A stretch of 34,473 bases of DNA from a virus: the IMG/VR virus record IMGVR_UViG_3300020193_000071, positions 1 to 34,473 of that record; one strand, given 5' to 3'. The notes beneath the pieces are model-generated. The model was not told the origin of the DNA, searched no databases, and worked only from the letters and a program-made list of their open reading frames with translations. The position numbers and the translations under genes were made by a program. Positions 9,192 through 16,709 of the stretch are shown here, one piece after another (within the stretch, counting starts at the first letter, position 1; every line of letters starts with the position of its first letter).

Positions 9192-9977
9192 ATGAAAACT
9201 TTGCGCCTTGGTTCAGCGGGTATTGATGTAGAGAAATGGCAAATTTTTCTTAGAGGAAGAAAGAAAAATAGCTGCGTGGTCGTATTAGGCAACTTTGATC
9301 AGATTACTCATGATGAAACAAGAGAATTTCAATTAAAATATAAGCTAAAAGATGACGGTGTCGTAGGTCCGACGACAATGTCAACAGCTCTTAAGCTTGG
9401 CTATAATACAATGTCAGACAGCAGCGTAGACGAATACGGACCAAATTGGCCTGCGAGGCCCTCAGTTAAATCTCTAACTTTTCAAGATAGAGTGAAGGTT
9501 TTTGGAAATTTTAGCTACATTCCGTCGCCCACGCCGAGCAATCCAGAAGCGATTACTATCACAGACAATTGGGCAAAAAACAATATAGCTGCTGTTGAGG
9601 TAAAACAGCTAAGAAGCGTAAAAGGATCACCAACAAGTTGCAGAATACAGATTCATGAAAGCATTGAAAAACAAATTGTGCAGCTTTTTAACACATGGGA
9701 AGAAGCGTGCTTATCTGAGCAACTAAAGAGCTGGGGAGGATCTTGGGTGCCGAGATTCATTAGAGGATCTCGAACGTCCCTTTCTAATCATGCATGGGGA
9801 ACGGCATTCGACATTAATGTTAAGTGGAATATGCTTGGTACTGTACCGGCGCTAAAGGGCAAAGAAGGCAGTGTCAGAGAACTAGTCGAGATAGCCTTTG
9901 ACCATGGATTTTATTGGGGCGGCTGGTATCCTCATCGCCCTGATGGAATGCATTTTGAAGCTTACAAAATTTTATAA
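9192..9977 (+). CDS. Endolysin: peptidoglycan-binding domain plus M15 peptidase
   Basis: Peptidoglycan hydrolase of 261 residues. Residues 1-70 match a PG_binding_1 domain (LRLGSAGIDVEKWQ, then FDQITHDETREFQ and DGVVGPTTMSTALKLG). Residues 120-261 match an M15 (VanY/Ply500-like) zinc D-Ala/L-Ala carboxy- or endopeptidase: SLSNHAWGTAFDIN supplies the zinc ligands His200 and Asp207, and GMHFEAY supplies His254. It would cut peptide cross-links in the cell wall during lysis. No signal peptide is seen, so a holin or equivalent elsewhere is expected. It is the only plus-strand gene in the window, has an AAAGGAAG ribosome-binding site, and its stop codon abuts the stop of the convergent gene at 9978. 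Confidence 0.92.
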   Translation: MKTLRLGSAGIDVEKWQIFLRGRKKNSCVVVLGNFDQITHDETREFQLKYKLKDDGVVGPTTMSTALKLGYNTMSDSSVDEYGPNWPARPSVKSLTFQDRVKVFGNFSYIPSPTPSNPEAITITDNWAKNNIAAVEVKQLRSVKGSPTSCRIQIHESIEKQIVQLFNTWEEACLSEQLKSWGGSWVPRFIRGSRTSLSNHAWGTAFDINVKWNMLGTVPALKGKEGSVRELVEIAFDHGFYWGGWYPHRPDGMHFEAYKIL

Positions 9978-10196
9978 TTACATTCCAGAAATTAGAGATT
10001 GTACAGCAGTCTTTACTCTCTCTTGAAGCTCTTTTGGTAGTGCGGAGAGCAGAACATAAACTTCGCCTTTTTGACTAGACTGCGGTACACCTCCAACAAA
10101 ATGATCTTGGTACACTGTAACAACTGTTCTAAGAGACAACGGCGCGGGTCCTGCTCTTTCAGCAATAATTGGTTGGTAAAGATCGGCTTTGTTCAT
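9978..10196 (-). CDS. Hypothetical small protein, 72 residues
   Basis: Not recognised. The protein has an extended N-terminal part and a C-terminal amphipathic helix (ALPKELQERVKTAVQSL). Its start is 1 base after the stop of the 59-residue gene upstream, so the two are probably translated together. It ends back-to-back with the endolysin. Position among structural genes suggests a minor virion or assembly role, but nothing in the sequence proves it. Confidence 0.6.
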   Translation of the reverse strand: MNKADLYQPIIAERAGPAPLSLRTVVTVYQDHFVGGVPQSSQKGEVYVLLSALPKELQERVKTAVQSLISGM

Positions 10197-10197
10197 A

Positions 10198-10377
10198 TTA
10201 GCCTTTCAACACAAAATTTGGACTAGTTAAAACTTCAGTTAGACTACTTAATTCTTTTCTGAGAGTAGAAACTTGTTCTTCTAAAAGAACCGTGTCTTTT
10301 CCTAAAGATTTTTCTTCTTGAATCTTGAATTCGAGCTCGATGATTTGCAAAAGAATTCTCTCAGATGATGCTGACAT
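10198..10377 (-). CDS. Small coiled-coil protein, 59 residues
   Basis: A short gene read directly from the sequence: it begins MSASSERILLQIIELEFKI and ends in SPNFVLKG followed by TAA. Residues 7-48 show regularly spaced Leu/Ile/Val among Glu and Lys, a heptad-like pattern indicating a coiled coil. An AGGAAC ribosome-binding site stands 7 bases before the ATG. It is 9 bases downstream of the 109-residue gene and 1 base before the 72-residue gene, so it fills what would otherwise be an unexplained gap in the operon. No function can be assigned. Confidence 0.7.
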   Translation of the reverse strand: MSASSERILLQIIELEFKIQEEKSLGKDTVLLEEQVSTLRKELSSLTEVLTSPNFVLKG

Positions 10378-10386
10378 AATTTGTTC

Positions 10387-10716
10387 CTAACGTGTTTTTT
10401 TCTTTGTGTTTGTTTTTGCTGTGTATTTCTTCTTAGTAAGCTTTGAAGAACTTATTTCTTCGACAGAAGGAGCAGTCATTTTTAGATCATTATTCTTTTT
10501 AGATAGATCCTTGAGGCGTTGTTCTTCTTGATTAATCCACGCGTCGTAAAGCACCTTGTTGGATTCTGCTTTAAAAGAAATTAATCTATCTAATAATTCT
10601 TGTCTAACCTTGGCAAGAACAAATTGTTTATTTTCTTGTTGCTCAGATCCTACAACTACAGTGTTTGTTAGTGTCTCATAGACAAAGAATAATTCTGTTG
10701 GCGTTAAATTTAACAT
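10387..10716 (-). CDS. Hypothetical Lys-rich helical protein, 109 residues
   Basis: Not recognised. It starts MLNLTPTELFFVYETL; the body is helical and charged and the last 25 residues are very Lys/Thr-rich (ending in NTKKKTR), suggesting nucleic acid contact or flexibility. A longer reading from 10767 is possible but would run through the terminator hairpin at 10763-10792, so I chose the internal ATG at 10716. There is no Shine-Dalgarno sequence; a TACAAT box followed by ATAGAATT lies immediately upstream, so transcription may start very near the ATG. It probably begins the transcript that includes the 59- and 72-residue genes. Confidence 0.65.
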   Translation of the reverse strand: MLNLTPTELFFVYETLTNTVVVGSEQQENKQFVLAKVRQELLDRLISFKAESNKVLYDAWINQEEQRLKDLSKKNNDLKMTAPSVEEISSSKLTKKKYTAKTNTKKKTR

Positions 10717-10756
10717 AATTCTATTGTACAACAAACAATTATTTAGTTTACAGTGC

Positions 10757-10792
10757 AAAAACAACAAAGCCCACTTTACAGTGGGCTTTGTT
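10757..10792 (-). terminator. Rho-independent terminator after the 89-residue gene
   Basis: A perfect 13-bp inverted repeat (10763-10775 with 10780-10792, arms around GCCCACT/AGTGGGC) with a 4-base loop. On the minus strand it is followed by G then five T. It ends the transcript of the gene at 10811-11080. The arms also carry A/T runs on both sides, so some activity against plus-strand transcription is possible. Confidence 0.85.
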
Positions 10793-10810
10793 ATTTAACT
10801 AGCTAACTTA

Positions 10811-11080
10811 TCACCAAGACTTATCAGTGAATTTATAATGCTTCTGCAACGCACGGTAGATCGTACGAGCTTCACGTCCGTCAAAACGGAAAGTGTCACC
10901 GTTGGGAGAGTCAACATACAACATAGTTGAATCGCTCTGCGGATTTGTGCTTACTGCAACAGTGATTCCACTGTCTCTACGAGACGTCTCAGTACGAAAC
11001 TTTCCAGTTCGATCTTGTCGTGTAATGATAGTAGAATTGTGGTTAGTTGATTGAGTGTTCTTGTTCTTTCGTCGTGTCAT
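10811..11080 (-). CDS. Hypothetical small basic protein, 89 residues
   Basis: Not recognised. The N-terminal third is Arg/Lys/Asn/Thr-rich and probably disordered (MTRRKNKNTQ start); the C-terminal part looks folded, with strands around TMLYVDSPNGDTFRFDG and a helix REARTIYRALQKHYKF. It is insulated: a terminator follows it directly and a candidate promoter and a hairpin precede it, so it may be expressed as a single-gene transcript. An AGAGGTAA ribosome-binding site precedes the ATG. The basic tail is compatible with nucleic acid binding, an inference only. Confidence 0.7.
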   Translation of the reverse strand: MTRRKNKNTQSTNHNSTIITRQDRTGKFRTETSRRDSGITVAVSTNPQSDSTMLYVDSPNGDTFRFDGREARTIYRALQKHYKFTDKSW

Positions 11081-11098
11081 AAATTACCTCTATACATT

Positions 11099-11113
11099 AG
11101 AACCAACGGTTCT
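11099..11113 (-). promoter_or_regulatory. Leader hairpin upstream of the 89-residue gene
   Basis: A perfect inverted repeat AGAACC-GTT-GGTTCT on the minus strand, 6-bp arms with a 3-base loop, sits 18 bases before the ATG and just before the AGAGG ribosome-binding site. It could be an RNA hairpin affecting translation or a DNA operator. It lacks a T run, so it is not a typical terminator. Confidence 0.35.
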
Positions 11114-11123
11114 TATGAGTATG

Positions 11124-11153
11124 ATATTAACAAGAAGCAAGAAACATGTTCAA
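11124..11153 (-). promoter_or_regulatory. Candidate promoter for the 89-residue gene
   Basis: On the minus strand, TTGAAC (11148-11153) and TAATAT (11124-11129) are separated by 18 bases, a moderate match to a sigma70 promoter (4 of 6 in each box). The terminator right after the downstream gene makes an own promoter plausible. Confidence 0.3.
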
Positions 11154-11167
11154 AAACTTAGATAGTT

Positions 11168-11473
11168 TTATTTTTCTTCAATCTTTGATATTAGCATGCC
11201 GACTTTTTTGGTAGCATCGGGACTTGCTGATAACAAAGATTTTACGAAAGCTAGCAGAGCGGCACCTTTACTTGCATCACCCTTTTTTGCAGCAGTAATA
11301 GCTGTTTTTAGTGTGGGCTCGTCTATGCCTAGTTGATTAGCAATTTCTTTGGTGTTAAGCTGTCCTTTCGTATCAGTCTTAGCACCCTTTGCATCAGCTG
11401 CAGAATCTTCTGCTTCTCTAAGAATCTCTTGACGAATAATTTTTCTAAGTTGTGTTTCTGTGATCTTGATCAT
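11168..11473 (-). CDS. Small head-type protein with shared N-terminal helix, 101 residues
   Basis: Function unknown. The N-terminus MIKITETQLRKIIRQEIL is an amphipathic helix closely similar to those of three other small proteins in this window (starts at 23825, 24316 and 29300). It is followed by an LREAED sequence that fits the T4 gp21 cleavage pattern (L/I-x-E). The rest contains a small helical segment, LNTKEIANQLGIDEPTLKTAI, of helix-turn-helix character, and an Ala/Lys-rich end. It begins 12 bases after the DUF1501-like gene and so is probably co-transcribed with the exported-protein cluster. I infer a capsid-internal protein; the helix-turn-helix-like part could bind DNA. Confidence 0.7.
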   Translation of the reverse strand: MIKITETQLRKIIRQEILREAEDSAADAKGAKTDTKGQLNTKEIANQLGIDEPTLKTAITAAKKGDASKGAALLAFVKSLLSASPDATKKVGMLISKIEEK

Positions 11474-11485
11474 AATTCTTAAATA

Positions 11486-13087
11486 TCACTTGCTATTGAT
11501 TAAACCAGAAACAATGCTTGGTGAAACACCATATTCTGCGGTCTTATTGACATCACCCTTCGCAGTTGCATAAACAATAGCAGCAGAAGCAAATGCAGAA
11601 CATTGCTCAGACGTTTTACTAACGTCGTCGGCACCTGTAGCGGGATTAAATCCAACAGCATTTTTACCGCCCATCTTGTTCGCGTAGCAGTGTCCGAACC
11701 ATCCATTCTTGATGTTTGCTTTTGGATCCATCACGTATGTCCAATTACACGCATCTGGAGTCGCATCAGGCCAAGTTGAACCCACTAACGGTGTGTGGGG
11801 TGTGTCACCGTACGCAACAAATGTAGTCGTCTGATCGAGTTTCTCTGTAGGACTTTCAGGATCTACTTGCTGCGACAGATAGTTGTAGAAGCCGTTCAGA
11901 ACCTTCCCTAGATGTTTCGTGGTATTTCGACCTTGGTTCATTAAGGTCATATTATCGAATGTAACGTGGGGATCTGTGAAGGTCGTGTCGCTGGTGGGAC
12001 CAGGAGACAGAGCCACGATTGCTGTCTTGGATAGACCAAGCGTGAATGCCTTCGCAACGACGATGAGCGTGCGTCCAAATTCTTCAATGCCTTTGCGTTG
12101 AGCTGAGGTCATATAGGACGAATTGGCACTTAGCCCATCGATCATTTCTTGAATTCCAAAGTCGATCAGATCTTGACTAGTTGGTGTTAATTGCGATGCA
12201 AAATTAAGCCCGATGATTCTAGCAGCGTTCTTGGTGATCTGCATCTGTGGTGCCCAAGAAGATCGAGCCGAAGACTTGCGCAAACCTGCGAGAGCTTTGT
12301 AATAGACTTCAAAGAGCTCTTGGTCAGCTTTTGAGGTTAGCGAAAACTGACTAGCTGCAGAGTTAAACAGATCGATCATACCTGCAGAGCTTGGAACCGT
12401 AGCCACTTCAGGCGCTCCGGGGGCTCTTCCGTATTTGACAGGATCGATGCCTAGAACTGGGACGATAGCTGAAGAACCTACTGCACCGAGAGATGCAAGT
12501 GCAGCTTGCATGGAAGAGTTACCTGATAGCGCAACTTGCGAGATCGGAAACTCAGTGTGGGTCTCGTCCTTACCGGACATGAACGCTGTCACTGGGTATT
12601 TGGGTATGCCGGTGATGTGATCAAACCACGGTGCATCAGGACCGTAGAAGAAAGATCTGTCTCCGCCCGACCAGCCCTTCACGCCGTTGGGTAGTAGGGG
12701 CATAGTGTTACCTTTGCCCCATGTATATGTTCCTCGGTATCCGTTGATTGGATTGTAACCGTATTGAGATGTATAGAGGTAAGAAGAGAATCCTCCAAAG
12801 TTAGACGACAGTCCGGACACATTAGCATTCTGGCATGCTTTGAATCCGACGTCAGCTACCGGCCACAACTCTTGGAACCAGGCTTGTGAACCGTTCGGCG
12901 CCGGTACTAGCAAAGATCTACCGTAAGTAGATCCTGCAGCTTCAGCTAATCCGTAACCTCCCTCGTCTGCTAAGAAATTAAGCAGTTTGCTTCTCTCGAT
13001 GCCGATAGCAGCGGCTGCAACAGTGCACATCTTTAAAAATGTGCGGCGGCGGTCGTCACGTAAACCCTTTAGCTTCCAGTTTGACAT
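11486..13087 (-). CDS. Tat-exported DUF1501-like protein
   Basis: A 533-residue predicted exported protein. The N-terminus has a twin-arginine motif, RRRTFLKM (residues 13-20), followed by an Ala-rich stretch, so folded export through the Tat system is likely. The C-terminal part (TTTFVAYGDTPHTPL and then FGHCYANKMGGKNAVG) resembles the end of DUF1501 proteins, where an EFGRT-type segment is followed by a Gly/His-rich loop; the fold there is sulfatase-like. In bacteria DUF1501 or DUF1552 genes are paired with cytochrome-like DUF1549/DUF1592 genes, and here the same pairing is seen within one operon. An AAAGGAA ribosome-binding site precedes the ATG, 15 bases after the preceding lipoprotein gene. 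The family assignment is moderate and the reaction is unknown. Confidence 0.6.
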   Translation of the reverse strand: MSNWKLKGLRDDRRRTFLKMCTVAAAAIGIERSKLLNFLADEGGYGLAEAAGSTYGRSLLVPAPNGSQAWFQELWPVADVGFKACQNANVSGLSSNFGGFSSYLYTSQYGYNPINGYRGTYTWGKGNTMPLLPNGVKGWSGGDRSFFYGPDAPWFDHITGIPKYPVTAFMSGKDETHTEFPISQVALSGNSSMQAALASLGAVGSSAIVPVLGIDPVKYGRAPGAPEVATVPSSAGMIDLFNSAASQFSLTSKADQELFEVYYKALAGLRKSSARSSWAPQMQITKNAARIIGLNFASQLTPTSQDLIDFGIQEMIDGLSANSSYMTSAQRKGIEEFGRTLIVVAKAFTLGLSKTAIVALSPGPTSDTTFTDPHVTFDNMTLMNQGRNTTKHLGKVLNGFYNYLSQQVDPESPTEKLDQTTTFVAYGDTPHTPLVGSTWPDATPDACNWTYVMDPKANIKNGWFGHCYANKMGGKNAVGFNPATGADDVSKTSEQCSAFASAAIVYATAKGDVNKTAEYGVSPSIVSGLINSK

Positions 13088-13102
13088 CTATTTTCCTTTG
13101 TG

Positions 13103-14107
13103 TTATTGGCAAGAGTGGGCTGCGCTGAGCAGTGCAGCGACTGCGATGTTCTTCTTCTTCATCAAATCAGACTGATCACCCGGTTTTGCTTTCTGCAGGA
13201 TGAGGTTGCACAACAGCATGTGGTCATCTGTGGCAGGCGTTCCGATCAAGCAAGACACGCTCTCTTCAACACAAGATCCGTCAGATGCGAACATGGGTAG
13301 ATTCTTGCCGTTCAAGGTGCACGCAGGTGCTTTTGTCGAGTCACCGATGTTTGCTATGATCTGTGCCGCAGCTTGCACGAAGATGTCCATGAGCTTCATA
13401 GCTGAGGCTGTAGAATGTTCCTCTTTTTCACTGAGGCGAGAGTCTAGCTTCGGAACACCCAGAGCATCTTTACCTGTGAAGTAGAGAAAGCCGGGCGTAG
13501 AAGGCTTCGCGACGCAGTAGCCATCTGCAGCATCGGGTGAATTATTGCCCACATCGAGACATCCTCTATTATTCTGAGTGAGCTTATCGTCTTGGTTGCA
13601 GAAGCAAGACTCATTTGTAGGACAAAGCGGATCGTTTGTGCCGTTAGCGTCAGTCACAGCCATCTCGCAAGCTGCACCGCTTCCACCAAAGATAGTGCCT
13701 AATGTCTGACTCATGCCGAAAGCTGGTGATTGCGTCGTCTTTAGATCAGTCAGATTTCCCGGAGGAATTAGAGCACCTCGGGCGCGCAAAAAGTTGCCCA
13801 GCTGTGCGTAAGTCAGTTTGTGGCAGCTGTGTAATCTTGACACGATCTCATCGGTGGCAGGGCTGTCGTATTGAGGCACTTCTTCAGGGTCACCACCCGT
13901 AGAAGACGTCGAGTCTGCAGAAGTTCCGCCTCCTACACCTGCTGCAGTTGAAGCGTCTGACGCGACTGTCACAGAGACCGAGGATGGATCTTCCCATTTA
14001 GGACAGTAACCCTCATCAATATCAGGTGGTGTAGCACCGCAAGAAGCTACAAAAATGTAGAATGTTACGAAGGTGAGACCCGGTAAAAACCTATTCGTTG
14101 TCTTCAT
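13103..14107 (-). CDS. Cys-rich exported lipoprotein
   Basis: A 334-residue protein with a lipoprotein signal: MKTTNRFLPG, a hydrophobic stretch and lipobox VASC with Cys23 as the modified residue. A Ser/Thr/Gly-rich linker (residues about 35-65) is followed by a domain with many cysteines (CPTNESCFCNQDD region) that probably form disulfides outside the cytoplasm. It ends AAHSCQ. I chose the ATG at 14107, not the one at 14128, because GAGG precedes it with good spacing and the start lies 1 base after the stop of the previous gene. No family is recognised with certainty. The context between the cytochrome-like and DUF1501-like genes suggests a complex at the membrane surface. Confidence 0.65.
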   Translation of the reverse strand: MKTTNRFLPGLTFVTFYIFVASCGATPPDIDEGYCPKWEDPSSVSVTVASDASTAAGVGGGTSADSTSSTGGDPEEVPQYDSPATDEIVSRLHSCHKLTYAQLGNFLRARGALIPPGNLTDLKTTQSPAFGMSQTLGTIFGGSGAACEMAVTDANGTNDPLCPTNESCFCNQDDKLTQNNRGCLDVGNNSPDAADGYCVAKPSTPGFLYFTGKDALGVPKLDSRLSEKEEHSTASAMKLMDIFVQAAAQIIANIGDSTKAPACTLNGKNLPMFASDGSCVEESVSCLIGTPATDDHMLLCNLILQKAKPGDQSDLMKKKNIAVAALLSAAHSCQ

Positions 14108-14108
14108 G

Positions 14109-15578
14109 TTAAAACCTCGTGAAATCATCAGACAGTAGAATTGATCTGAGCACTTTCTTTAAATTGTAACCGTTACTCTTAAACTGGGAGACCAGTTTGG
14201 TCATCGTTAAGAGCTCTACATTCTTATCTTTGCGGTCGGGCAGAGACACCCAAGCTCTTCCACCGATCTCAGTGATGTCAGGTCGACCCATAGCATAGTT
14301 CCAAATTCTCTTCACGGCGCATTCAATGACCTCATCGTCCTTTGACATTTGTTGGCCCAGCTCAGACAGATTTGCGGCAGGTGCAGGCACTTCAATACCG
14401 TCAACTTTCATGGTCTTCTTCCAGGCTGTAGTGTTATTACCGCTGTTAGGGCAGGAGGGAGAGGTGCACAGCCAGTCGCTCATCTTGGCTCGAGGCGAAC
14501 CTGTGACAGGCACAAAGACTGAATACTCACCCTGCGGAGTGAGCATCTGATAGATGCCCATTGAATCAAATTGACTGAACAGAGGAGACCGATGGTTCCA
14601 TGTGGCGTGACAGTTGGCACAAACATTGCTTGTGTTGTAGGCGTGAAAGTCCACACGCCCACCGTTACAAGTTCCAGCGATCTCACTCACGGGCCATTTG
14701 TTCTGGTAGCCCGGGATTGGTTTCTCACCGTTACAAGGTGCGTCGTCTGGAGGCTGATCTGTGGGTTCTCCGCCAGACTGCTCATTGCCACTGCGACACA
14801 AGAAGGTCTCGTGGTAGAAGCGGTTCCGTCTAAACGACAAGTTGCCATAGTATAAGCTCTGAGCACCGGGATCGGTGAGAATGCCCGAGTGGGTCATACC
14901 GCCAGGTAGATTGTTGCAAGAACCATCAACAAAGGTATTGTTTGCAGGATTAAAAGTAGGGCATGTATTAACTTGTTGAATGAGGATATTTCGCCAGTCT
15001 TTTTCTTCATAAACAACCTTTGCTGCAAAAATAGGTGCTGTATCTCGCGTAGGTTCTCCTGCTGTTGTTGATGCCCCACCCATTTTAAACGTGTACTTGA
15101 AGAACTCAACAAGAGACGCAGCGAAACGCGGATCAGACAACTTCTTGTCGATCAGCTCCTCGTACTTCGCCTTCTGCTGGTCTGGCGGCAGGTCGGCGAT
15201 CTCGTAGATCTCAGCTAGCGTAGGAGCATCACCAATCAGGAGAATACTCGCTGTGCGGAGGGCTTCAGAATAATCCAGTTCTCGCTCATCGAGCTCTGTC
15301 AGATCGATTTTAGGTTCATTGTTACCGGAGCCCGCAGCAGCCACAGAGGGGCCTGTAGTCTCACCCGCAGTTGTCTCTTGATCACTCGGCGAGGTGGAAG
15401 ACACCGACACCCCCGAAGATGTGGTCTTCACAGCGGGTGTGGAACAGTCCTCGTGCGCGGCGGAAGTATCCCCTGCGAGCTTATGAGGGTTGTGACGCTC
15501 GCAGCCGTAAGATGTGAGTAACGCTGAGGCAGCGAGGATCGCACCCGTCTTGGTGTATGTGTTTCTTGTCATTGCCAT
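14109..15578 (-). CDS. Exported c-type cytochrome-like lipoprotein (DUF1549/DUF1592/DUF1585-like)
   Basis: A 489-residue exported protein. An N-terminal signal with a loose lipobox ends at Cys26; a Ser/Thr-rich linker follows. Residues about 95-165 (SEALRTASILLIGDAPTLAE, then LIDKKLSDPRFAASLVEFF) match the N-terminal helical domain of DUF1549/DUF1592 proteins. Residues 320-324 are CANCH, a single CxxCH haem c attachment site. Residues about 400-489 (IECAVKRIWNYAMGRPDITE to ILLSDDFTRF) match the DUF1585-type end. These families occur in Planctomycetota and Myxococcota next to DUF1501/DUF1552 genes, as here. No Shine-Dalgarno sequence is seen; an ATAGTAAT motif stands 9 bases before the ATG. 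An electron-transfer or surface role is inferred. Confidence 0.7.
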   Translation of the reverse strand: MAMTRNTYTKTGAILAASALLTSYGCERHNPHKLAGDTSAAHEDCSTPAVKTTSSGVSVSSTSPSDQETTAGETTGPSVAAAGSGNNEPKIDLTELDERELDYSEALRTASILLIGDAPTLAEIYEIADLPPDQQKAKYEELIDKKLSDPRFAASLVEFFKYTFKMGGASTTAGEPTRDTAPIFAAKVVYEEKDWRNILIQQVNTCPTFNPANNTFVDGSCNNLPGGMTHSGILTDPGAQSLYYGNLSFRRNRFYHETFLCRSGNEQSGGEPTDQPPDDAPCNGEKPIPGYQNKWPVSEIAGTCNGGRVDFHAYNTSNVCANCHATWNHRSPLFSQFDSMGIYQMLTPQGEYSVFVPVTGSPRAKMSDWLCTSPSCPNSGNNTTAWKKTMKVDGIEVPAPAANLSELGQQMSKDDEVIECAVKRIWNYAMGRPDITEIGGRAWVSLPDRKDKNVELLTMTKLVSQFKSNGYNLKKVLRSILLSDDFTRF

Positions 15579-15586
15579 ATAACTTT

Positions 15587-15594
15587 ATTACTAT
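15587..15594 (-). promoter_or_regulatory. ATAGTTAT-like motif before cytochrome-like gene
   Basis: Reads ATAGTAAT on the minus strand (preceded by GT, giving a TATAGT box), one mismatch from the recurring octamer, 9 bases before the ATG. With no Shine-Dalgarno sequence in between, transcription from here would be nearly leaderless. Confidence 0.35.
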
Positions 15595-15644
15595 ACAACT
15601 TATAGTGGATTAAAGTTCAAAAATACAGTGGCAATTGACTGAAA

Positions 15645-16688
15645 TTATTCTCGCAGGAAAGAGATGTGCTCTCTCACTAAAATTCTTAGATCATTTATGA
15701 TTCTTGATTCTTGAAAACCCGTGCGCGACCAATCAGCCTTGGAATTGACCCGTCTGAAGAAGGTCCTCGCAAGCTCAGTGCCAGCCTTCAGGTCGCCACC
15801 CCGATAGGCAGCTGCCAAGGAGGCCAATCCGGTCATCTCGGCGGGGGAGAAAAATGTCTTAAAACCCCGGGGTAGTTTTGCCGAGCTCATTTTTTCCACA
15901 TATTCTATGACGTCTGAGACGAAGCGATCTCGAGCGGGATCTTCAGCAGCGTTCTGGAACCGCTGTTCGATGTCTTTCATGGGCACGCGTCGTGCGATGC
16001 CCACGAACTTGGACTGGTCTTTCTGGAGTTGATCGTACTGCTTAGCAGGGATCTTAAAAGTGGCGCCGTCCACTTGTCCAAAGAGCCCCTCGATCCGCTC
16101 GCTGCCCAAAGCAGCGGGCACCCCACCGCTGTCCACCACTGCCATGAGGATCCCCTCGATCTGTTCTACCCTGTCTCGACTGGGTCTGCCGCCCGCGGCC
16201 AGCTCTTCTCTAAATGCTTGTAGTTCACCCTTGTCCTTCGGATCTTTGACGTAGGAAGAAGCTGACTTACGGAGAGCTTCTTTGGGGAGAAATAACACAC
16301 TGCCCTGCTCACCGCTGAGCTGATCAGCTGTGGTCTGATCCAACTGCCCTGACAGGTCCACCACTGTGAAGTCTCTGACCACGGGGTAGTCGATGAAGTC
16401 TGATCGACCCGTCTTCTTGAGCACCTCAAAGCGGTAAGACACCGGTGCCCCCACGGGTGGATGGTTGTTCTTCAGCGCTCGAGTGACCGCCGGAAAGAGT
16501 CCGCCGCCCACAGCTGTCTTACCGCCCTTGCCCACGTATTCCACATCCCCGCCGGGGAGGACCGTGAGGGCCATGTGCTGACCCGCTAGTTTCTCTGTGA
16601 ACTGGGATCGGGAGGGTGCACCCAAGAAAGCGTCGAGCACGTCGATCATCTCGTTGGACTTCAAGCTGCTGAATCTTCGTGTGGGCAT
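15645..16688 (-). CDS. Unknown protein, 347 residues
   Basis: Not recognised with confidence. The N-terminal part has helix SNEMIDVLDAFLG and a Gly-rich segment LPGGDVEYVGKGGKTAVGGG that could be a nucleotide- or substrate-binding loop. The middle contains strands (RFEVLKKTGRSDFIDYPVV) and an acidic/basic helical section. The end is helical and Arg-rich. It shows a general resemblance to large phage proteins of ligase or nucleotidyltransferase type, but I cannot identify catalytic residues, so I assign no function. I chose ATG at 16688; a TTG three codons upstream is possible. There is no Shine-Dalgarno sequence, while ATAGTTAT lies 9 bases before the ATG and a terminator lies before that. 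The gene is distinctly GC-rich. Confidence 0.7.
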   Translation of the reverse strand: MPTRRFSSLKSNEMIDVLDAFLGAPSRSQFTEKLAGQHMALTVLPGGDVEYVGKGGKTAVGGGLFPAVTRALKNNHPPVGAPVSYRFEVLKKTGRSDFIDYPVVRDFTVVDLSGQLDQTTADQLSGEQGSVLFLPKEALRKSASSYVKDPKDKGELQAFREELAAGGRPSRDRVEQIEGILMAVVDSGGVPAALGSERIEGLFGQVDGATFKIPAKQYDQLQKDQSKFVGIARRVPMKDIEQRFQNAAEDPARDRFVSDVIEYVEKMSSAKLPRGFKTFFSPAEMTGLASLAAAYRGGDLKAGTELARTFFRRVNSKADWSRTGFQESRIINDLRILVREHISFLRE

Positions 16689-16696
16689 GCGCGGCA

Positions 16697-16704
16697 ATAA
16701 CTAT
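16697..16704 (-). promoter_or_regulatory. ATAGTTAT motif before the 347-residue gene
   Basis: Exact ATAGTTAT on the minus strand in a GC-rich neighbourhood, where an AT-rich octamer is less likely by chance. It lies between the terminator at 16710-16742 and the ATG at 16688, so this gene needs a promoter here. Confidence 0.45.
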
Positions 16705-16709
16705 GCGGG

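Noticed and set aside
10717-10767. N-terminal extension of the 109-residue protein to 10767
   Set aside because: It would translate through part of the terminator hairpin and gives a Cys/Asn-rich unlikely start; the internal ATG is preferred.
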